DNA from: Ochotona curzoniae
Lineage: Eukaryota > Chordata > Mammalia > Lagomorpha > Ochotonidae
Direction of reading: 5' to 3'
Length of the DNA stretch: 64,000 bases
Assembly (NCBI RefSeq): GCF_017591425.1
Contig: NW_024467119.1
Span: 78,236,894 to 78,300,893, forward strand
Part shown: positions 44,442 to 56,171 of the stretch, piece by piece
Position numbering within the stretch: the stretch's first letter is position 1
Layout: each line of letters begins with the position of its first letter
Notes under the pieces: model-generated
Told to the model about the DNA's origin: nothing
Seen by the model: the letters and a program-made list of their open reading frames with translations, nothing else
The model's database searches: none
Made by a program: the position numbers and the translations under genes

Positions 44442-44486
44442 CACACACACACACACACACACACACACCACCACCACCACCACCCC
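44442..44486. repeat. (CA)n(CCA)n compound microsatellite inside L1
   Basis: A (CA) run from 44442 changes into CCA triplets at about 44468-44484. It lies at the point in ORF2 just before 'CAATGGAATATTATT'. Confidence 0.95.
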
Positions 44487-44800
44487 CCACAATGGAATAT
44501 TATTTATCTATAGAAAAGAATGTAATTTCATGATTTGCATCTGATGCAACTGGGAGACATCAGGTTGAATGAATCAGCCAGATACACACAAAAAACAAAT
44601 ACTGCATGTATGTTGGTATGTGTGGGAGCTAAAAAAAGAAAAAAGTCACAAATCAAACAGAAAAAAAGCCAAAGAAATGTCTATGTGTATTAGTTTTGCT
44701 ACAAATAGCTTTGTCAAACTGTTCACTATCTTTTTAAAATCATTTTTTTTTGTTGTTTTATATCTTTTCCAAACCACTGGTTAAGAATGTTATACTAGAG

Positions 44801-45090
44801 CTGGTGTTGTGGTGTAGTGAATAAAGCCGCGGCTTGTCACACTAGCATGCCATGTGAGTGCCAGTTTGTGTCCTGGCAGCTCCACTTAAGATACAAATCC
44901 TTGCTAAATGAGCCCCTGCTACCCACACTGAGAGATCTGGAATAAGCTCCTGGTTCCTGGCTCCTGGCTTCATCCAGGTCCAGGCTAGCTGTTATGGCCA
45001 TGTGGGGAGTAAACCATTGGATGGAAGATCGCTTTGTTTCTCTCTGATTCTGTAACTCTACCTTCCAAAAGAAATGAATGCATTTTTAGA
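44801..45090 (+). mobile_element. C-SINE, older subfamily
   Basis: Head 'GAGCTGGTGTTGTGGTGTAG', 'CAGCTCCACTTAAGATAC' and 'GAAGATCGCTTTGTTTCTC'. The tail 'CCAAAAGAAATGAATG' has lost its A richness. Confidence 0.86.
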
Positions 45091-45356
45091 GAATTATACT
45101 ACTATAGTCTTATTGATCGGTGGTTATTTTAAAATTTCCTAATCATAGGGGAAATGGTCATTTTCCCACTCAATCATTGTTTACAGCCTTGCTTCTATTC
45201 CTGCCAAACCACAGTCTTCTGGTTTTTACTTATTTAACTCTTTATTGAATAGAGCTGTAAGCCCTTGATTATAACTATTACTTAAAAAATGTTATCTCAA
45301 AAACTAACAAAGAAGGAATTGCAAAAAAAAAATTTAAGAAGCTTTATTTTTAACAT

Positions 45357-45450
45357 TCCTTCAAAAAGTTCATGAAAATAACATATTATGAGAAGCAATA
45401 TATGAATAGGAAAATATTTGCATTCAAATAAACATCGTTTTTATTCAAAA
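45357..45450 (+). mobile_element. MITE-like element, copy 6
   Basis: 'CCTTCAAAAAGTTCATGAAA' and 'ACATATTATGAGAAGCAATA', then 'TTCAAATAAACATCG'. The left end is the best preserved among the sense copies and the right end is missing. Confidence 0.55.
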
Positions 45451-47096
45451 GGGGATGGGAAAAGAGTCCTTTCTTCATTCTCTTGCTCTTCCTCCTTGGG
45501 CTCTGCAGTTCGTCCACGCTTCTTCAGTGCTGTCCACTGACATGCACAGGTCCTGAGTTGCATTTCAACCTTTGGGCCCTGGGAGTATTCTTTTAAAATC
45601 TCCAAGGGAAACCACAGGCTGCAGATGTTTTCTAAGTTTCCACTGTGACTTTAACTGCACCATCTTCACAACTCTCTGCCCACCTGCTTGCCAGCCTGGG
45701 AAGGTAGTTCTGGGGTCTGGGCAAGCTCGTGTTCATGTCCATTGAAGCTTACAAGGGTGGGAAGGACGGTGGGCAGGGATAAGTGACTAGGGAGCACTCC
45801 AGAGGATGGTGTGAAGCCAAAATCACACCAGCAGGATGAGTCATTTTTCATGGATTTAAATAGTTGATTAAGACTTTCTTCATAATTTTTGATCCAAGTG
45901 GGACTTACTTGGGTGGAGGGTAGCTTTTTTTCTCTACAGTAGCTATTAGTCTCAGCATCATTTTTGTTAAATCATAGATTATTTCTTTCCACAGTTTCAG
46001 AAAACATTCATAGTATTTTCTGAAGGTCTACTGTGTGTCAGGAGCTTTGCTGTATTTTTGTCCTAGACTTTTATGTTTTCTTAGGTAATTCAGAATCTGA
46101 AACCTCTTTTTCTGGGAAATTCTCCATCTTATGAACATTGCAGGGGAGGAGGGCTTGCCTTGACTACAAAATCCGAAAATTAGGTGAAAAAAAATCAGTT
46201 ACACAATCTAAAAATTAATTTTAAAAATTACCTAAAAAAAAATCTGAAAATTAGCTAAAAATTCTCCTTTGCATTTAGGTTCGGTACAGCCAAACAATGG
46301 ACTCACTTCAGATTTTACAGCAGAGCCTTTTGATCCCAACAAGGTCACCAAGCAAAAGCCACTGGTTGAGTGTCAGAGAAGCATTCACTCCCAAGAGCAA
46401 AGGTGGCAGCAGCAGCTGTGGTATCCAGCTGTGGAATCTTGGAGGGGTTGGCAGTTCCTCTGCTTTTGGGTGCCGTGTGTTCCTGTGGCCCAGGTTGATG
46501 CTTGACCTTCCTGTGCTTCTCATTTCCTAAGTGTGGTTCTCCACCCTTCTCAGAAATTTTATAAATGACCCCATTACCCTGAATAAGTTCCTTTTCTTCC
46601 CCCAGAGTAAAAGTATGTCTCTGTTGCTTGTCACTAAAAACCTTGATCGACATATGCAGGGCATGATTTGATTCTCAAACCCTCATACCTCAAGCGTGCA
46701 TCTTACCTCCTCCATGAAGTTCCAGGTAATTAGCATTCAGTAAATGTTAACTTGCTGAAGGGCACACAACTAGGAAGCGTGTTTGAATTTGATGCTAAAG
46801 TCTGTGCCCTTTATATGCAGTGACAATATTTTCAAAAATCTACCATAGATAATCATATACATACCTATAGGTGAATGTCCTAGAAAGACAGATCTCGTTC
46901 TAGTTATCTTGATCTCTTTCTCTTTTGGAGAGGCAAACACCATGTGTGGTTTTTATAAATGCTTTCATTAGGCTTACTGGGTTAGCTTTGTTCTGGTATC
47001 ACACTGTTTTACTTATTATAGCTTTATAGTATGTTTTAAAACCTAGTGTGACAAATTCTCCTTTATTCTTCCATATCTCTGTCCTACCTATTATTT
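45451..47096. other. Unassigned stretch with MIR patch
   Basis: 46755-46830 reads as antisense MIR ('CTTGCTGAAGGGCACACAAC', 'TAGGAAGCGTG', 'GCTAAAGTCTGTGCCC'). 46270-46650 has overlapping frames of 71-102 codons on both strands. I considered a retroposed mRNA there but could not identify one. Confidence 0.45.
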
Positions 47097-47390
47097 AAAG
47101 CATTTATTTATGTATTTATTTGAGAGACAGGTTGGTAAATGGAAAGATCTACCATTGGCTTGCTCACTCTCCAGATGCCTATAGTAGTTAAGTCTGGGCA
47201 AGGCTGAAGATGTAAGACAGGAACTCAATCTGGGTCTTACTCAGCTGTAGCAAAGACCGAATGACCCCAGGTATTCCTCTCTGTCTCTTGTCTATTAGCA
47301 AGAAGCTGGAGATGGTAACAGAAGCAGGATGTACTCTTTTATGCCACGCAGGTGTCTCAACCAATGGCTTAACTGCTGTGCCCAACATCT
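47097..47390 (-). mobile_element. C-SINE, old copy
   Basis: Antisense 'CATTTATTTATGTATTTATT', 'CTTGCTCACTCTCCAGATGC' and 'TTATGCCACGCAGG'. The head near 'AACTGCTGTGCCCAACATC' is recognisable. It is the last C-SINE before a 6.9 kb gap in SINEs. Confidence 0.8.
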
Positions 47391-50300
47391 ACTCCTTGCC
47401 TTTTCTTGAGCATTTATTTTGGATGAGTGATTGGATAATTGTGCTAAGTTTTCTAAAAATCATGGAGAAACAAATGAGCAGCCTTAATGTAAGAGGTTTC
47501 TTCCTCATACCTTGATGTTCTTTTCCGTTATCCAAGGGCTGTGTGAATTACCTATTACTCCCCTGCATGTTCATGCATATGTGTTTACACAATCACAAAT
47601 ACGAACCTACACAAAGATTTTTGGTACTTAGGCAAAGACTTGGTGTTTGTGAGCTTTGGCATATTTAAAAACTCTCCAGAAGCACAAACTGCAGCAGTGT
47701 TGGCCTGAGATGCCCTGAGATATTACGCCTGGCCAGCAGAATGAAAGAAGATGCCTTGATCAGAGAGCAGCAGTGGGGGAGGAACAGAGTTCATCACAGG
47801 TTTTATTTTTTATGTTGCTTTGTTCTTGCAAAAAATCCCCAGCATGATTCACTTTGAGTCTTCCATTTTTTCTTCCAAGCATGATTTTGATGCTACGGAA
47901 ATTCTGTCCAAGCGAACAAATCCCAGGAGGATATCTGATTTGTGTTTGCACATAATTTTCCTGGTGTGGATCCTACATAACAGAAAAGGCTAAATAATAT
48001 CCATGGTCCTGGAAGGATGTCTTCAATTATGGAGCTGTTGAGGCTCTGTTAAGAAGCGGTGGGATTCCTGGTCCAATAACCGGGAGAGTAATTTGCATCT
48101 CTTTAAGTGGATGTGGGCTTGATGAGGATATACTCATCACGAGTTAATGAAAAGCCTGTGCTTTTGATCCTGGAGGACACTGGGTTCTTCCTTCTATCTT
48201 GCAGAAAAAACATTCCCTTATAAACATCCTTGTGAGAACCTCCCATAGGAAATTCCATGCATCTGCTCAGATTAAAAAGACATCAACTTACTTATTTTCT
48301 CTAATAGAGAGGGACTTCTCTGAACACCGAGTTCTCTCCTGGAAGGCCAGTGGCATGGTTCTGGGAATTGTGAGATGCTAGCCGACTGGAGTGATGCCCT
48401 TAACAGCAGACTCTGAGTGTGTACAAATGCTGAGATGCCCGTGAAACTGTGCTGTGAAATCCAGCTGCCTTTGTTGCAGGCAGACTTGGCAATGCTAGAA
48501 AATTTCTTGAGACTCTGCACATTTATTCTACATTTTAGGTTGTTCTGTGGGACCACAATTCACACAGGTGCCTCCATCCTGTCTCTGAATTGTGGATAAT
48601 ATCAGTAACAGGACACAGCTTGTAGCAAGCCAGAGAGCTAACTTCTTCTTCTAAAATTAAATTAAGATTAGCCATAGACCTCATATCTCTGAAAGCTGTG
48701 CTGCATAATAAGGTGGAACTGAATGCTGGGCCCAGGAAATTTATGCCATATTTGCAGCAACATTTCCCATAAAAAACCTGAATTGATGAGCAGAGAGTTA
48801 ATCATGTTGTAACTGTACATAATCTCATGAACCACTCTTCACTGGAGTCAGTGATTAACTGTTGGTGTGCCCTGGGCTACCCGCTCATGTTTTCCTGGGT
48901 TGGCTGTCCATCAGCAAGAACCCAGCAACCAGGCTCCATGGCTTCTGAGGACAGATTGCTAAGAAACTGTTTGCCTATAAAAAGCCCACAGTTTTAGTTT
49001 GTCCTGATTTGGAGCAGAGCTGGTTTTGTAGCTGATGTCGTGGTGACAATCACTCAAAATGAGTTTCTCATCCAGGCGAACTCTGCAAGGCTAGTTCTGA
49101 GCATCTCTAAGACTCAAAGGTAACCCACAAGAGACAAAACAATGGCAACTGCAAGACTGCTGTCTGCAAGCATGCACAATGAGGTATTTTTGGTCTTTTC
49201 TCACATCATTGCTATGAAAGGAAAACTTGTTTTTTCTTCTGGGAAGTTGTGTTTTGTTGCTAATTCAAACAAATTAAAAATACATAGTCGATCCTGCTTT
49301 TTGAAACTCCTAATGCTGAGTATTTTGTAACCAGTACACATTTGATTCCTCCAGTGATTGTGAGCCCTGGTATTAATATGTACACAAAATGTCTTCAAAG
49401 CCAGCTCACAATGCAATCTGCTATTGTGCTGTGAATGAATGACTCGTGATTATAAGCTTAAATGGTAGTTGCAGAGAAATTCTTCTCAGTTTTTAAATGC
49501 TGTCCCAATTCTAGGTAAAAATGCCAAAAATAAGTCTTCCATTTAGTTTTTCTAGAATCCAATGAAAAGGTACCACCCCAGTTTCCTCCCCTCTAGGGTG
49601 AACAATTAAACACTGCTCAAAGACTAATGCAGCAGTCTGAAATCTTAATTGAATAAACTCGATTTATTTCACCGCTAAATTTAAAAAGGTTGACATTCAA
49701 AATTGCTTAAAATATTATTCACCATAGCTAGGAAAAAGTCCAAGGAACTCTAAGCTATTTATTTCTTAAGTAAAGAACATTTGGTGGCTTTGCAATTTTT
49801 TATGGGAGCCAAGTGAAGATTCTGGTTCCCCCGGCATGGCAGGGTTTTCTGGGAGTCTGTCTCTCTTGCATGAAAATAAGGCAAAGTCATTGCTTTTCAG
49901 ATCTGTGCTATTTTAGAACTGTCCTCAGTTGTAACTAAGTTAGCAAGCACCCAAATGGTGACAATTTGCTGACAAACTGGTCAGCCCCATCATGTGTGGT
50001 TCACAGAAGGAACTGGAATGCCTTCATTAGTCCTCCACCCTGAATAGCTCAGAACATGTCTTCAGATCCTGCGGAAACCTGGTTATTTATGTAGTTCTTC
50101 AATTTGGGTCTTCAAAAATCTGTGGAGCTCCTTAGACTCACCATTGTTGAAAATATTTGCCACTGGCAATATTAGTTCTTTTTCAGTTAATTAAAACCAT
50201 ACAAAATCAAAAATTCCTACATCCATCACATACTAGTCCCATTTCAAGTATCTAATACCCAGGTGTGGTTGGTGGCTATGCTGTTGGACAATGTGGATAC

Positions 50301-50399
50301 TCAACATTTTCATCACTGTTGGAAGTAGTGATGGAACTGCCTTCAAGGAAGAAAATCAGTATTTGTTGAGAAGTGACAGTGAAATAGGTAGCATGTTTG
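47391..50399. other. SINE-free unique stretch
   Basis: About 3 kb with no recognised repeat. AT-rich patches with many TAAT-type words lie at 49480-49760. Open frames are short (up to 94 codons). A possible promoter at 48976 is listed separately. Confidence 0.5.
48976..49119 (+). promoter_or_regulatory. Candidate TATA promoter and short first exon
   Basis: TATAAAAA at 48976-48983 would place a start near 49006. The next ~115 bases end at a splice-donor-like CAAAG|GTAACC (49119/49120). The only ATG in the piece (49059) opens a 12-codon frame closed by TAG, so a coding first exon is not supported. A noncoding first exon is possible. An RFX-like 'AGCAACCAGGCTCCATGG' lies ~55 bases upstream. Confidence 0.25.
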
Positions 50400-50512
50400 A
50401 TTTGTATTTTCCCCTTACTCTGGGAAGCAGTTTAAGGGAGCTCAGGTCACTTGTTCAAATCACAAAGCTGGTGCAAAGTAGGGCTGAGACTGCAACCAGT
50501 TTCTCATGAACT
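50400..50512 (-). mobile_element. MIR relic, antisense
   Basis: 'GGTCACTTGTTCAAATCACA', 'AAGCTGGTGCAAAG' and 'AGGGCTGAGACTGCAACC' fit the antisense MIR '..GGTCACACAGCTAGTAAGTGGCAGAGC..'. Confidence 0.65.
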
Positions 50513-50554
50513 TGAGTTCACTGCCATTTCTAATATTCAGCCAAGTGCTGGCTC

Positions 50555-50860
50555 CATCCCTTCATTCATTTACCACGTACTTAATCACAGAGTGACTTCT
50601 TCTTCTAATGTTGCCAGGACAACAGGTGAAACCATTATAGAGCAAAGTAGCCCCTCAACTTCTTGGACACCTGGCTAGCAACTGAGGTGATAAAATTAGA
50701 AAGACGAATTCCTAGCTTCCTAACACTCACGACCCAGCGGAGGAGTCAAACGTTAATGATATAGTCACAAAACTAATAGTCAGCCACAATGTGATAAGAG
50801 TCAAAGAGGAAAGCCCATCTGCTTGTGGAAAGTCTTCCAAATTCCATTAAACAACAACAG
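50555..50860 (+). mobile_element. L2/L3-like relic
   Basis: 'CTTCATTCATTTACCACGTA' and, further on, 'GATATAGTCACAAAAC', 'CACAATGTGATAAGAGTC' follow the CR1/L2 style '..CAAATAGTCACAAAACAATGTGATAAGTGC'. Confidence 0.5.
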
Positions 50861-52300
50861 CAACAATAATTAACAATAAAGCTTCGGTTTCCAATGCCTG
50901 TGACGCTCACATTAGTAAGGCAAATCCATGACACTGTTGACCTCCTGATGGATGAGTGTGCTGTAATCTCTTTGCCTGGCCAACAGAGAGCTCTATGTCA
51001 TTCAAGGTCATCCTGCATTGGTATAACCAGCCTCAATTTCATCTGATTCTCCTTGGGAAGGAGCGTTTTTGAGATGAGGAGCCGAGATCAGCTCATTTGT
51101 CAGCATTACAAAGCAGGGCCCTTATCCTCATAACTCCTCTGCCTCACTGAACCTTCCCAGCCGCACCTGCCGACAATGAACCTTGCACATGAAGATACCA
51201 GAGCACGGTTGTTTCTTGACTGCACCGTCGTGGGCCAGAGAGTGGGACAATACTTCTTCTTTAGCCATTTCACTGTCATTTTTTACAGGGTCAAATTCAA
51301 ACACCCATAAAAGGTGAATTGAGAGCCAATGTGCTGCACCATCAAATTTAAAAGGTGAGGAAAAAAAAATAAAAACCATAAACTGTTATCGTTTTCAGTG
51401 TTTTACTCCTTTTAATGCGAATCTGTTCGTTTCAATAAAGGGACAACAGACTGTCCATTACGCTGTAACTTGACACGCCTATTATGCCAATACGATTAGT
51501 TTTTGCAAAACACTAATGTACTGGTTATAGTTTATAGAAAAATTGATTTCACAGAATCAGAGAAATTAGAATTGGAAACATTCTATTAGGTCACAAGATA
51601 TGTCCCCTGAGGCCAGTACAGAATTGATCCCCAGTTCCCAGTGTGTTATCTGAGGCAGTTTTCTATCAGGTTTTGATGGGCTTATATATTTATTATAGGT
51701 TGGCAATGTGTACTTCTAAAATTATACCGATTCATCTGAGAAATAAAATTCTAGAAAAATAAGCATTTACCAGCACTAATTTTACTTTGGTGAATATGTT
51801 TTTAATATACTAGTGTTTATAACCTCTCATAAGAGGCAGCATAGTAGCACTGGATCCTGGGTTGGCATTATAATCAAATAGAGGATTTGCATATCTTAAG
51901 TTGCAGAAATTTCCCCAGACAAAACTTCCCATCAGATTGATACAAAATGTGTTATGAGTTGTTGATTCCCAATGATGGCTTATTACCCGTATAGGAAACG
52001 GAGCTCTGTTTCACGGGCAAGCACCTGGAGTCACACCCTTGACTAGCATTTTCTTCTCTGGACAGTGTGTGCTGAGCTGTGACTCTGGGAGAGCCTTGTG
52101 TAAAGAGGCTGGCAACTACAACTCTGAACTGGAGAGCTGGGGGTGCAACCAAGGAGATAGCTGGGGTGACCCAAATGCCAGTACTTAATCACACCAGTGG
52201 GAACAGCAGCCCAGCAGGAGCGCCTCCACAGTCCCCTTACCAGGTTCCTACTGCCCCCACCCCACAAGGGGTCTCACTTGTGATGACATGGCCCACCTTA
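50861..52300. other. Unassigned stretch
   Basis: No SINE. A minus frame at 51128-51379 (83 codons) reads smoothly near its end but lacks splice sites or a recognised family. 51950-52300 may be the left flank of the element containing the minisatellite. Confidence 0.45.
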
Positions 52301-53850
52301 CCTTGGCATTTGCTGCTGGGTGCTGTAGCCTGGCCCAACCTGGCCTGCCCCTAGTTCCAGTTCATGCTGGCGAGTGCTGCTGACCAGACCCAGCCCAGTC
52401 AGCCCATAGTCCTAGCCCTAATGTGGACTGCTGGAGTTGTAGCTCAACCTGGCCTATTTTGCATCCCATCCTGGTTCTCATTTCTGCCAGTGGATGTTAT
52501 AAACTGGCGCAGCCTGGCCTGCCCCCAGTCCTGACCTACATGTGTGCTGATGGGTACCATAATCTGGCCTGGTCTAGGCTGGTCTCAGCCTTGGTTCTTG
52601 TGTTCACCTGCATGGACTGCATCCTGAAAGAGGAGTTTTCCAAGCTCCTCTATCAGACCTCCTCTCAGTGACAGATCTCACACAGGTAGGTTCTTGGCCC
52701 AGCCATACCTGTTCCTGTTCTTACTATTGAGTGTGATAGCCCAGCCATACCTGGTCCACACCCAGATACAGCTCTTGTGTGGCTCAATGGGTATCAAGAC
52801 CTAGCCTATCCCGTCTTATACTCACCCTGACTCTCACAAGCACCAGTGGGTACTAGTGTCAAACTCAGTCTGGGGTGTCCCAGATCCAGTCCAAACCCAT
52901 GTCAAGGGGACATTGCAAAGTGATGTCCAGCCTAGATTGCCATCCCCATTCCAGCTCTTGCTCTCACCAGGGGGAACCACAGTGCAACTGGGGCATCCCC
53001 TTAGCTCCCCTTCCAGGCCTGTTCCCAGCCACAGATCTTGTACACAGCAGTGGTTGCTCTGACCCAGCTTGGCACAGCCAATCACTTGTCTTGGCCTTTG
53101 CCATTGGATGCCCTGCACAGTTGCTCCCATCCCTGCCTCATGCAAACCAGTAGGTGTAATAGCCTAGCCCGGCATGACCCGTACTCTAGCTGACTCCTGT
53201 ACATGCCAGTGGGCTTAGATTGACCCAGCCCTACCTGGTCCACCCCACCTCCAGAACCAGTCCATACACTTGCTGACTAGGTGGAGCTATTTTGTCCTAC
53301 CTGATCAATACCCAGGCTTGAATCACATGATCAACAGTGGAAACTGCAATCTACCAGGGCAGTTTCTCAAGCTTCCCCACCAGGCTCACTCCCAAACCCA
53401 GATCTCATATGTGTCAGCAGGTGCTAGGCCCCCATCTTGCATAGTCTGTCTCTTCCATTATGGCCTTCGTATGAGCTGGTGGGCATTGTGGCTTGGCCTG
53501 CCCTACCCCACGCCCTATTCTTGGGTGTGCTTATGGGAGCTGCAGCCTGGATCTGCCAGGCCTCTTCCCAACCCTGGTACCCATGAGTGTCAGAGGGCTC
53601 CACAGTCATGCCTATCTCAGCCTGTCACCACCCCAGCTCCAAAGCAAGCCAGCAGAAATTGCAGTCTCTTTCTCTTGGGGGTGGACCCACATATCCCCCC
53701 AGTCCCACAGAATTTACTACTGGACCTGGTTCTCTCACATGCTGATTAATATCATGGCCCAGCCTGACATTACCTATCCCCTGTTTCGATACTCACTGTC
53801 AGGTACTGAGATCTAGCCCTGCTAGGCAGGCCTAGCTTTAGTGTGTGTAC
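52301..53850. repeat. Diverged ~60-bp minisatellite
   Basis: Successive units align by eye. Units starting at 52301, 52361, 52475 and 52535 are each 60 bases, built on 'GTGCTGTAGCCTGGCCCAG', 'CCTGGCCTGCCCCCAGTCC' and 'TGGTTCTCAT..TGCCAGTGGG'. The pattern continues with indels (spacings ~55-75) to about 53850, roughly 25 units. Units are strongly diverged, so the array is old. It generates overlapping plus and minus frames up to 159 codons (53270-53749) that are repeat translations, not genes. Confidence 0.8.
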
Positions 53851-54330
53851 CAGTGGGTGGCGGTTAGCTGTGATCCATGCTATCTAGCCAAACTGAGATC
53901 TCTCACATGGGCTAGAGCATTTGTCTGACCCATAAAAGTTCTGTGACTTTCACCCTCCAAACTGCTTGATCTCCAACTCCTTGCTTTACCTACAAGCACA
54001 GACAGTGGTTTTGTTGATGAGAATCCCTCAGAAGTCATTCTTCACCTGCAACTTATTCCTTCAGTGGCCTTTCCTCCCATACAGCTCCGTATCCCTTTCC
54101 CTAACCACTACATGGTCCATGCATGTGGGGAGATCTCCAGGCTCACTCTGACTACCTGGACATGAAGCCTCAGGTCTCCCCACAATCCTGCAGGCACCAC
54201 CCCCAGACCCCACTGAATTCCATACTCCCAGGCTCCCACTAGCATGAAGCCAGGCCCATGCCCCGTGTGCAGCCAGCCCTCTGGTATTCAGGAGCTGGTT
54301 TCTTTAGGTGAAATGTACAGAGAATCTTCT
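53851..54330. other. C-rich flank of the minisatellite
   Basis: Non-repeated C/T-rich sequence ('CCTCAGGTCTCCCCACAATC', 'CAGGCTCCCACTAGCATG'). It could be the remaining part of a larger repeat element that carries the array. No gene is seen. Confidence 0.4.
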
Positions 54331-54651
54331 CTAGGCCTGGTGAGGTAGCCTAGTGGCTAAAATCCTCACCTTGAATGTACCGGGATCCCATATGGGTGCT
54401 GGATTGTGTCCTTGCTTCTCCACTTCCCATGCAGCTCCCTGGGAAAGCAGTCAAGGATGGCCCAAGGCCTTGGAACCCTGCACCCCAATATGGGAGACCT
54501 GGAAGAAGCTCCTGGCTTCGGATCAGCTCAGCTCAGCTTCAGCCATTGCGGCCACTTGGGGAGAACCTGTAGGTAGAAGATCTTTGTCTCTCCTTTTCTC
54601 TGTAAATCTGCCTCTCCAACAAATAAATAAATAAAGAAATAAACCTTAAAA
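54331..54651 (+). mobile_element. C-SINE with short body deletion
   Basis: TAGGCCTGGTGAGGTAGCCTAG head and AACAAATAAATAAATAAAG tail. About 15 bases ('TGCTTGTGGCC' region) are missing after 'GCAGCTCCC'. The short flank AGAGAATCT at 54319-54327 and 54652-54660 is probably the target duplication. Its body matches the copy at 57611 closely ('CACCCCAATATGGGAGACC'). Confidence 0.92.
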
Positions 54652-54660
54652 AGAGAATCT

Positions 54661-55877
54661 GTATGAACCCAGCTTATAAACTGTGTATGAAGAGAACAGG
54701 ACTGCCCATCTCTGCTTCAACATGTGCTGCTCAGGAATTCCCCTTTGAGAGCATCCGGGCCGTTCCATTTCACTTGCTCTCATCTATTAAAGATGTGGAA
54801 GGAAACTGCAAGATGTAACTTTTCTCAGCCTTGCTAGGGATCCCTTGCTTCCTTGCTCCTTCATGGAGACAACATGCAGATCACTGGATGTGCGCTACAT
54901 CAGGAGGTGGGGGTGGGCACGAGGGCAAAGGCAGGAAGGCAGGTACAGAAGTGTAACATTCACCCCCACAGGCCTATTTCCACTTGTTGTTCGCATTCCC
55001 ATGTGCCCCTTCCAAAGCCCAGATGAAATTCTGATTTGGTTAGGATGCAGCTAAGCAGTAGCGTGCCTGGAGAGCATGCCAGGAAGGTCTTATGCATCTT
55101 TTATATACCTGCACACTAAATGAGCAAGAATATCCAGGTGCTGAGTAAGACTTATGCACTTGCTGCACATTATGCAAACAAGTAATTTTGCATGTCCAGA
55201 AAGTAGTGCTATCAGGGTAACTCACCCTAATTTAGGATCATGGAAACTGAAAGATGGTCAAACAGTGAGAAGGCCTAATTGCTCCACACAGTGTATCAGC
55301 TTCGACAGGTGCCAGTCACACAGGAGGCTCTTGCCCACCAGGGACTCTTATCCCTCAAAGCAGCAGCCAGCAAAACAGCTCCCAGAGATTAAAATAGGCA
55401 GGGATATTAGAGAATTCTATTAACCCTGGGATGGCAGTGGGATCATTTTTAGGGACCCAAGGCTAAGATGGTAAAGATGGTGAAGCAATTCTGAAGAATG
55501 AGAATCAGGGAGTTGAGCTCTTCAGATTCAAGCAGGTGCTTAATAGAGATGGAGGCCTGTCTTTGCCCCTCACAGTGTCATCTAGGGCAGAATCAGCAAG
55601 ACCCAGGGACTCGGTGGTCCTTATAGGATTCTGAGCCTCGTCTGCAAGCTCCTGCATCAGAAGGAGTGGGTTTCAAGACACCAGAGGATTCACTTGCATG
55701 TAAAAGTCTGAGAAGACCTGGAACACTCCACCATCTCTCTAGTGGGTTTTCCATGGCAACAGCCTGGAAAAACCTAAAAAGGCACACTTTACACTTCTTT
55801 CTTTTTTTAAAAAAATCCAACAGAAAGCTGATCACTGCTTCATTTCACCAAAATGCAGTAAGCGATCAGGTTAATTT
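54661..55877. other. Unassigned stretch
   Basis: About 1.2 kb with no recognised element. Short frames only. Confidence 0.5.
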
Positions 55878-56171
55878 CTTTAAAAAATGTATTTATTTTC
55901 ATTTGAAAGGCAGATTTACAGATAGAAGGAGAGACAGGGAAAGATCTTCCATCCACTGGCTCACTCCCCAAATGGGTGCAACAGCCAGAGCTGAGCTGAT
56001 CTTCCACGTGGGTTCAGGGTCCCAAAGCTTTAGTCCATCCTGTACAGCTTTCTCAGGCCACAAGCAGGGAGGTGGATGGGAAGTAGAGCAGCCAGGATTA
56101 AAATGGACATCTCTACGGGATGCTCGCACTTGCAGGTGGAGCATTAGCCACTTGCATCATCCCTCTGGCCT
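55878..56171 (-). mobile_element. C-SINE, internally shortened
   Basis: Antisense tail 'ATGTATTTATTTTCATTTGA' to a head near 'CATCATCCCTCTGGCC'. About 35 bases between 'GAGCTGAGCTGATC' and 'TTCCACGTGGG' are absent. Confidence 0.86.

Larger units (their letters stand above)
42120..44800 (+). mobile_element. L1, 5'-truncated ORF2 3' half, interrupted by three C-SINEs
   Basis: Translated fragments follow L1 ORF2 order with many stops: a 'YLGIHLTEQVNDL' like segment at 42150, 'TAWYWYQN'-type codons near 42380, then the conserved C-terminal region ('CAATGGAATATTATTTATC', 'GGGAGACATCAGGTTG'). L1 pieces are 42120-42568, 42924-43387, 43712-43913 and 44248 to about 44700-44800. The right limit is unclear. 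It is old and inactive. Confidence 0.88.

Noticed and set aside
46269..46653. Possible retroposed mRNA or LTR end (frames on both strands, 'AAAAGTATGTCTCTGTTGC')
   Set aside because: I could not identify a parent gene or a repeat family, and no A tail or target duplication is visible.
51128..51379. 83-codon minus frame with a smooth C-terminal half
   Set aside because: No recognised family and no splice acceptor of quality; could be chance or an old repeat.
53270..53749. 159-codon plus frame, the longest in the window
   Set aside because: It lies inside the diverged 60-bp minisatellite, where a period divisible by 3 keeps frames open. No domain is seen.
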